This document shows positions 34,386 to 39,478 of a DNA stretch of 39,478 nucleotides, piece by piece; within the stretch, counting starts at the first letter, position 1; every line of letters begins with the position of its first letter. Source of the stretch: Prevotella sp. (lineage in GTDB: Bacteria; Bacteroidota; Bacteroidia; Bacteroidales; Bacteroidaceae); assembly GCA_016291915.1 (NCBI GenBank), contig JAEEZP010000027.1:1-39478 (forward strand), given 5' to 3'. The notes under the pieces are model-generated. The model was not told the origin of the DNA. It made no database searches and saw nothing but the letters and a program-made list of their open reading frames with translations. The translations under genes were made by a program, and so were the position numbers.

Positions 34386-34841
34386 ATGAATAAGAAAGAA
34401 CGATTGGTTGCCGCCATTGAGAACGGCACAGTGATTGACCATATACCGGCAGATAAGACCTTCCAGGTAGCTAATATGTTGCGTCTTCATGAACTGCCCA
34501 CCCCTATCACCATCGGTAATAATTATATCTCTAAGTTGGTAGGAAAGAAAGGTATTATCAAGGTGGAGAACAAGTTTTTCACCAACGACGAGATATCCCA
34601 ACTGTCTGTAGTGGCCCCCAATGTGGTACTGAACATCATCAAGAATTATGAGGTGATAGAGAAAAAACGGGTTGAGACACCCGACATGCTGCAAGGTATC
34701 GTCAAGTGCAACAACCCCAAGTGCATCACCAATAATGAGCCCATGGCCACCATCTTCCATGTGATAGACAAGGAACAGGGTATCCTGAAATGCCACTACT
34801 GCGACAAAGAGCAGGATATCAATATGGTGGAGTTGGTGTAA
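34386..34841 (+). CDS. pyrI: Aspartate carbamoyltransferase, regulatory chain
   Basis: A 151-aa regulatory subunit that binds nucleotides and gives allosteric control to PyrB. The N-terminal nucleotide-binding domain starts with [20 protein letters not shown]. The C-terminal zinc domain uses C108, C113, C136 and C139 (CNNPKC, CHYC), with the same C-x4-C-x22-C-x2-C spacing as known PyrI. It follows pyrB on the same strand. The stop codon is followed within a few bases by a mixed heptamer array. Confidence 0.96.
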   Translation: MNKKERLVAAIENGTVIDHIPADKTFQVANMLRLHELPTPITIGNNYISKLVGKKGIIKVENKFFTNDEISQLSVVAPNVVLNIIKNYEVIEKKRVETPDMLQGIVKCNNPKCITNNEPMATIFHVIDKEQGILKCHYCDKEQDINMVELV

Positions 34842-34957
34842 AGTTAGTTCAAAGTTCATAGTTTAGAGTGTAGAGTTAGCAGGCTTTGCCTGCAAAGTTA
34901 TCGTTAACATTAACGTTGATAATTAACTATTAATTATTAACTATTAACTATTAATTC
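34842..34957 (+). repeat. Mixed heptamer arrays and small hairpin between pyrI and glyA
   Basis: Just after the pyrI stop come AGTTCAA, AGTTCAT, AGTTTAG, AGTGTAG and AGTTAGC, one after another. A GCAGGC-TTT-GCCTGC hairpin follows at 34879-34893, then a CGTTAA/TTAACG pair (34902-34915). At 34923-34955 there are almost five copies of TTAAYTA, the same reversed array as in the ribE-nudC gap. The order forward array, spacer, reverse array is the same in both gaps. Confidence 0.7.
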
Positions 34958-34989
34958 TTTGGTTATTCTTTCACTATTTCATACCTTTG
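34958..34989 (+). promoter_or_regulatory. Promoter of glyA
   Basis: TTTG at 34958-34961, 20 nt, TACCTTTG at 34982-34989: a perfect Bacteroidetes promoter, leaving a leader of about 35 nt before the ATG at 35030. Confidence 0.78.
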
Positions 34990-35029
34990 CAGCATCTTAA
35001 TAACTTATTAAATAAATAGAGAAAACACG

Positions 35030-36310
35030 ATGAAAAAAGACGTTGAGATCTTTGATCTCATTGAAAAAGAGCACCAGCGCCAGTTAAAAGGCATGGAGTT
35101 GATCGCATCAGAGAACTTTGTCAGCGATCAGGTTATGAACGCCATGGGCAGCTATTTGACCAACAAATATGCTGAGGGTTATCCCGGCAAACGCTATTAT
35201 GGCGGCTGTCAGGTAGTAGATCAGGTTGAGCAACTGGCTATCGACAGAGTATGCAAGCTCTTCGGTGCTGAGTATGCTAACGTCCAGCCACACTCCGGTG
35301 CACAGGCAAACGCTGCTGTGCTGTTAGCTGTGCTGAAGCCCGGTGATACCTTTATGGGTCTGAACCTTGACCACGGTGGTCACCTCTCTCACGGATCAAA
35401 AGTAAACACCAGTGGTATTCTCTATAATCCCATCGGTTACAACCTGAATAAAGAGACAGGAAGAGTGGATTACGATGAGATGGAAGCACTGGCATTGGAG
35501 CATAAGCCAAAGCTCATCATCGGTGGTGGTTCTGCCTATAGCAGAGAGTGGGACTACAAGCGTATGCGTGAGATTGCCGATAAGGTAGGTGCTTTGCTGA
35601 TGGTTGACATGGCTCATCCTGCCGGACTCATTGCTGCCGGACTCCTTGAGAACCCAGTTAAATACGCACATATCGTTACATCTACGACCCACAAGACCTT
35701 GCGCGGTCCGCGCGGTGGTATTATCCTAATGGGTAAGGACTTTGAGAATCCTTGGGGCCTGAAGACACCAAAGGGTGTTACAAAGATGATGAGTCAGCTG
35801 CTCAACAGTGCAGTCTTCCCCGGACAACAGGGTGGTCCGCTGGAGCATGTCATCGCTGCTAAGGCTGTTGCCTTCGGTGAGGCTCTGCAACCAGAGTTCA
35901 AAGAGTGGGCTAAGCAGGTACAGAAGAATGCGAAGGTGCTGGCAGAAGAGTTGGTAAAACGTGGTTTCTATATCGTAAGTGGTGGTACCGACAACCATTC
36001 TATGCTCGTTGACTTACGTCCGAAGTACCCTGAGTTGACTGGTAAGGTGGCTGAGAATGCGCTCGTCGCTGCTGACATCACCGTCAATAAGAACATGGTA
36101 CCTTTCGACAGTCGTTCTGCTTTCCAGACATCCGGTCTGCGTTTAGGAACACCGGCCATCACTACCCGTGGTGCTAAGGAAGACCTGATGGTGCTCATCG
36201 CAGAGTTGATCGAGGAAGTGCTAAACGATCCTACCAACGAGGAGGTTATCGCTCGTGTACGTGCCAAGGTGAACGAGACAATGAAGGATTATCCGCTCTT
36301 CGCATATTAA
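35030..36310 (+). CDS. glyA: Serine hydroxymethyltransferase
   Basis: A PLP enzyme that interconverts serine and glycine and supplies methylene-tetrahydrofolate. The 426-aa chain has IASENFVS at 25-32, [13 protein letters not shown] at 47-59, HSGAQAN at 88-94, and the PLP lysine K222 in [14 protein letters not shown]. Length is normal. It has its own promoter and a hairpin terminator downstream, so it is probably monocistronic apart from read-through into the next gene. Confidence 0.97.
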   Translation: MKKDVEIFDLIEKEHQRQLKGMELIASENFVSDQVMNAMGSYLTNKYAEGYPGKRYYGGCQVVDQVEQLAIDRVCKLFGAEYANVQPHSGAQANAAVLLAVLKPGDTFMGLNLDHGGHLSHGSKVNTSGILYNPIGYNLNKETGRVDYDEMEALALEHKPKLIIGGGSAYSREWDYKRMREIADKVGALLMVDMAHPAGLIAAGLLENPVKYAHIVTSTTHKTLRGPRGGIILMGKDFENPWGLKTPKGVTKMMSQLLNSAVFPGQQGGPLEHVIAAKAVAFGEALQPEFKEWAKQVQKNAKVLAEELVKRGFYIVSGGTDNHSMLVDLRPKYPELTGKVAENALVAADITVNKNMVPFDSRSAFQTSGLRLGTPAITTRGAKEDLMVLIAELIEEVLNDPTNEEVIARVRAKVNETMKDYPLFAY

Positions 36311-36327
36311 TCCACCTTATTAATAAT

Positions 36328-36363
36328 ATAATAGAGAGATGAAAGTCTCTCTATTATTTTTTT
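36328..36363 (+). terminator. Intrinsic terminator of glyA
   Basis: A 12-bp perfect stem (36328-36339 with 36346-36357) and a 6-nt loop are followed by T7 (36357-36363). The next gene's ATG comes only 4 nt after the T-run, so the terminator also lies in the leader of that gene. Confidence 0.8.
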
Positions 36364-36366
36364 ACA

Positions 36367-37641
36367 ATGATGCTTATAACACTGATCTGCTCACTCCTGT
36401 TGAATACGGTCTCCATCGATGACACTGAGGTAGATACCCTATCTCAGGAACCTTCACGTATCGGTGCTCAGTTGTCGGTACTACCGGGAACTGTCATCAG
36501 TGTGGACCGATATCAGAGGAGTTGGATGAGGAAGCATCATAACATGGCTATCGACGCACGACTGAACTACCGGGCCTTGCCGAAAGACAGTGACTATTAT
36601 GCGGAGGATTATCACTACCCCACTCTTTCTGTTGGAATGATCTATCATCTCAACCACGGGGTGACGATGCATAAGGATCCTGAAGAGTACCCCCGTATCA
36701 CACAACTGGATCACGATGTGCAGATGGGAAATATCATTAGTTTCTATGGTGCCTTCAGCCGTCCGATACTACGGAAGAAACGATGGGAACTCGACTACAC
36801 CTTAATGGTTGGCACAGGATACAGTCATCGCAAATACGATAAGTACAACAATATAGACAATGAGATGATCGGTTCACGCTGGCTCATCTTCTTCGGATTG
36901 GAGACGTCACTGAGCTACCAACTGACGAAAGACTTTGCCTTGCAGACCGGTGTCACCTTCTATCATCACAGCAACGGCACCCTGAGCCGCCCTAACAAAG
37001 GATGTAACGTCGTGGCACCCCATATCGGTGTCAGCTACCGACCTTATCAGGAAACGACGACAGTGGATAAAGTCACCCATCATCCGTTCAAGCCTTACAT
37101 CTATGGGAATATCTCCCCGGGTATCGGACTGCGCACGTTGTTTGAGGACTGGGTGTACACACAGTTTAACGTCCCACATGATGATCCCCAGTACCTTACC
37201 AGTCACTTTAAGACCTACGTCACCTACTCGCTGCAGGCCGATGTGATGTACCGCTATGCCCGACGTTGGGCTTCCGGCCTCGGCTTCGACGTGTTTTACG
37301 GCAATTACTGTAAACGAGCGGAAGAAGTAAACAAGGTTTACGGTCATGAGGAGAAACTCAGTCCGTGGTCATTGGGGTTATCCGTCAAGCATGAGGTGTT
37401 CTACCATCGTCTCTCATTGGCCATCTCCGCAGGCTACTACCTCTATCGTAACATGGGCCACTGGGCTACCAAACAAGAGAAATCATACTATGAGCGCATC
37501 GGCATCAACTATGCGATACCCCATCTGGGAGGTATCAAGATCGGTGCTCATATTAAGGCCCACCTCACAAAAGCCGACCTTACAGAACTTGTAATAAGTG
37601 TTCCAATTGTAAGAGATCGTCGTCTGTTGTCATCCAACTGA
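36367..37641 (+). CDS. PagL-like acyloxyacyl hydrolase / lipid A 3-O-deacylase family protein
   Basis: A 424-aa outer-membrane beta-barrel protein. The motif FYHHSNGTLSRPNKG (199-213) contains H200-x-S202, which matches the catalytic His and Ser of PagL-type lipid A deacylases, with alternating barrel strands on both sides (GVTFYHHSNG, AGYYLYRN). It would remove acyl chains from lipid A at the cell surface. The start is doubtful: ATG ATG at 36367 gives a signal peptide without basic residues (MMLITLICSLLLNT). An upstream ATG at 36339 in another frame would supply a normal one if the T7 tract had one T fewer. The C-terminus overlaps the convergent aldolase gene by 62 bp. Confidence 0.72.
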   Translation: MMLITLICSLLLNTVSIDDTEVDTLSQEPSRIGAQLSVLPGTVISVDRYQRSWMRKHHNMAIDARLNYRALPKDSDYYAEDYHYPTLSVGMIYHLNHGVTMHKDPEEYPRITQLDHDVQMGNIISFYGAFSRPILRKKRWELDYTLMVGTGYSHRKYDKYNNIDNEMIGSRWLIFFGLETSLSYQLTKDFALQTGVTFYHHSNGTLSRPNKGCNVVAPHIGVSYRPYQETTTVDKVTHHPFKPYIYGNISPGIGLRTLFEDWVYTQFNVPHDDPQYLTSHFKTYVTYSLQADVMYRYARRWASGLGFDVFYGNYCKRAEEVNKVYGHEEKLSPWSLGLSVKHEVFYHRLSLAISAGYYLYRNMGHWATKQEKSYYERIGINYAIPHLGGIKIGAHIKAHLTKADLTELVISVPIVRDRRLLSSN

Positions 37642-38614
37642 TGACGAAACGACAGACGTCACGGTGCTCATCATAGTCACACCACTTTCCGAAGACCACC
37701 TCTTTCGACAGTTTCTCTTTCTGTTCCTTCGTCAGGATGACAAACTGCTGGTTGGTAGGAGAATCCAGGAACAACGGAATCTGATAATGCTGAAAGAGAC
37801 GTTTCAGTTGCATGGCTTTCTCCATAACTCCTTTTGAGATACGCTCATACAGGTTGTCGGTAAACAAAGCATCAAACTGAACACCCACAAGACGTCCCTT
37901 TGCCAGAAGTGCCCCATGTTGCTTGACAGTAGTAAAGAAATGCTTCGGTGTATTGTTGTGGGTGAAGACAACGGCTTCTCCACAAAGTGCGCCCACCTTC
38001 GTACCTCCGATATAGAAGACATCACAATGATGAGCCAAGAACGGTAAAGAGATATCGTTATCAGGCGCCATCAACCCATAACCCAATCGTGCGCCATCGA
38101 TAAAGAGGGGCAACTCATATTCCTTGCATACATCATAGATATCACTCAGTTCCTGTGCAGTATAGAGCGTACCGTATTCCGTAGGGAAGGTGATATAGAC
38201 GAGTCCCGGGAACACACAATGGTCTTTGTTCTCATCCGCATGAAAGGTTATCAACCAGTTACGCAGATCCTCCACCTTGATCTTTCCCTGATATTCGGGA
38301 AGGGTGAGCACCTTATGACCGGTCATCTCCACAGCACCAGACTCATGCACATTGATATGCGCGGTCTCTGCCGCCAGCACACCCTCATAGACCTGCAGCA
38401 TCGCATCGATAACCACCATATTCGTCTGGGTACCACCCGTCAGGAAGAACACCTCAGCATCATCACACCCACAGGCATGGATGATCTTTTTACGGGCAGC
38501 CTCACTGAACTGATCAAAACCATAACCGGAGGTGAGCTCACGGTTGGTCTCTACCAGATGCTGGAGAACTTCCGGATGGACACCATTGTTGTAGTCGCTT
38601 TCAAAAGAAATCAT
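37580..38614 (-). CDS. Low-specificity threonine aldolase-like PLP enzyme
   Basis: A 344-aa fold-type I PLP enzyme of the threonine aldolase / beta-eliminating lyase group, expected to split threonine or allo-threonine into glycine and acetaldehyde. Visible features: FESDYNNGVHPEV at the start, GGTQTN at 60-65 for phosphate binding, AAETAHINVHESGA at 81-94, FIDGARLGYG with D173, and the PLP lysine K206 in YIGGTKVGAL. The start codon overlaps the purF stop (ATGA), so both are translationally coupled. It converges on the deacylase gene with a 62-bp overlap and no terminator. The exact substrate within the group is uncertain. Confidence 0.87.
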   Translation of the reverse strand: MISFESDYNNGVHPEVLQHLVETNRELTSGYGFDQFSEAARKKIIHACGCDDAEVFFLTGGTQTNMVVIDAMLQVYEGVLAAETAHINVHESGAVEMTGHKVLTLPEYQGKIKVEDLRNWLITFHADENKDHCVFPGLVYITFPTEYGTLYTAQELSDIYDVCKEYELPLFIDGARLGYGLMAPDNDISLPFLAHHCDVFYIGGTKVGALCGEAVVFTHNNTPKHFFTTVKQHGALLAKGRLVGVQFDALFTDNLYERISKGVMEKAMQLKRLFQHYQIPLFLDSPTNQQFVILTKEQKEKLSKEVVFGKWCDYDEHRDVCRFVISWMTTDDDLLQLEHLLQVL

Positions 38615-39478
38615 TTCTCTTTATCGGAAAAATTATAACCGGATCCGTCAAAACAGTGTGTACAAACCTTACACTTAGGTAAGCCGATAGCACGCAAGAG
38701 AGTCTCTATCTTATTGAAACGTACACTCGTAAGTCCCAGACGCTTACCGATTTCCTCCACCATACGCTTGTATTCCGGACTGTCGGTTGTGGCATATTCC
38801 TTCAACTTCGCATTGGGATCACCTTCAAAGTCATTGATAATCCTGCGGGTGATCAACTCCAAGTCCGACTTCGATGCAGTAAAACCGATGAATGGACAAC
38901 TATATACCAATGGAGGACAGGAGATGCGGGCATGTACCTCTTTGGCTCCGTAGTCAAAGAAGGTCTTGACATTATCACGCAACTGTGTTCCTCGTACGAT
39001 GGAGTCATCGCAGAACACCACCCTCTGGTTCTCCAAGATGGCACGGTTAGGTATCAGCTTCATCCTTGCCACGAGATCACGTCGGCTTTGTTTGCTGGGG
39101 GTGAACGAACGGGGCCATGTGGGGGTATATTTCAGGACGGCACGTTTGTAAGGGATGCCCTTACCTTCAGCATATCCCAAAGCAGTACCGATACCACTGT
39201 CGGGAATACCACAGACACAGTCGGCAGGAGTATCATCTTCCTTACCTAATGCCTTACCGATCTCTTCCCGTACATATTCCGTATTGACATTCTCATAATC
39301 ACTGGCAGGAAAACCATAGTACACCCAAAGGAAGGCACAGATCTGCTCACGTTCGAAAGCAGGCTGCAACACCTCAAAGGAGTCGGCTTTGATCTTCACG
39401 ATCTCACCGGGACCCACATCACGGATAGGCTGATAATTGAGGTTGGGTAATGCCGCTGTCTCACTGGCCACGGCAAAG
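38611..39478 (-). CDS. purF: Amidophosphoribosyltransferase, 3' part (runs off window)
   Basis: The frame stays open to the right edge, so the gene begins outside the window; the GTG near 39471 reads as an internal valine. The visible 289 residues hold the end of the glutaminase domain (VASETAALPNLNYQ) and the phosphoribosyltransferase domain, with the PRPP loop VVFCDDSIVRGTQ (38983-39021) and the preceding GIPDSGIGTALGYAEG. The C-terminus has CKVCTHCFDGSGY, a Cys-rich end that I associate with the longer Bacteroidota form (about 630 aa). It catalyses the first committed step of purine synthesis. The stop overlaps the aldolase start by 4 bp. Confidence 0.9.
   Translation of the reverse strand, partial: FAVASETAALPNLNYQPIRDVGPGEIVKIKADSFEVLQPAFEREQICAFLWVYYGFPASDYENVNTEYVREEIGKALGKEDDTPADCVCGIPDSGIGTALGYAEGKGIPYKRAVLKYTPTWPRSFTPSKQSRRDLVARMKLIPNRAILENQRVVFCDDSIVRGTQLRDNVKTFFDYGAKEVHARISCPPLVYSCPFIGFTASKSDLELITRRIINDFEGDPNAKLKEYATTDSPEYKRMVEEIGKRLGLTSVRFNKIETLLRAIGLPKCKVCTHCFDGSGYNFSDKEK

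Noticed and set aside
34206-34859. 217-codon minus-strand frame over pyrI and the heptamer array
   Set aside because: Its C-terminal TLYTLHS repeats are only the translated 7-bp array, and the rest is antisense to the clear pyrI gene.

Overview
The window comes from the chromosome of a Bacteroidota member, most probably Prevotella or a close relative. The evidence is a SusC/SusD pair with an ECF sigma factor and a FecR anti-sigma factor, several promoters of the Bacteroidetes type (TTTG, 19-21 nt, TAnnTTTG), lipoproteins with acidic residues after the cysteine, a DUF4923-type protein end, and few Shine-Dalgarno sites. No tRNA, rRNA, CRISPR array or intact transposon was seen. Species assignment is inference.

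Layout. 1-2925: the 3' end of a DUF4923-like gene, a 52-aa two-helix membrane protein, an RluA-family pseudouridine synthase, and radA. 2936-8995 (minus): a BtuB-like TonB-dependent receptor, a PcrA/UvrD helicase, the monofunctional transglycosylase mtgA, and an OmpA-family lipoprotein. 9249-13094: proS, a YkvA-like DUF1232 protein (minus), a structured leader or small RNA, riboflavin synthase, and an NADH pyrophosphatase-type Nudix protein. 13074-30731 (minus): a long gene cluster with almost no spacing. In transcription order it holds an ECF sigma factor, FecR, SusC (with an STN signalling domain), SusD, a surface-type lipoprotein, three tandem paralogous exported thioredoxin proteins, an exported alpha/beta hydrolase, a DUF4369-TlpA protein and an S41 peptidase. 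30844-39478: a class A PBP, pyrB, pyrI, glyA, a PagL-like outer-membrane deacylase, a threonine-aldolase-like enzyme, and the 3' part of purF.

The most interesting region is the 13-31 kb cluster. The sequence upstream of fecR and of susC carries the same two-block motif with identical spacing (AGTGCCC, 15 nt, TCGTCTA). It looks like the promoter read by the cluster's own ECF sigma factor. A hairpin terminator separates fecR from susC, so sigma/fecR and the susC-to-peptidase genes look like two units under one signal. The downstream genes together carry four CxxC thioredoxin folds, a hydrolase and a protease, all with export signals. I infer a SusCD importer coupled to periplasmic thiol reduction and hydrolysis of an imported (poly)peptide or ester. 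The substrate is unknown.

Other points for follow-up: a 13-bp stem closing about 180 nt of RNA and followed by U7, lying between the only visible promoter and ribE; a T7 tract that decides whether the PagL-like gene has a normal signal peptide; and a family of 7-8 bp tandem repeat arrays that begin at or just after stop codons and are often arranged as imperfect hairpins.
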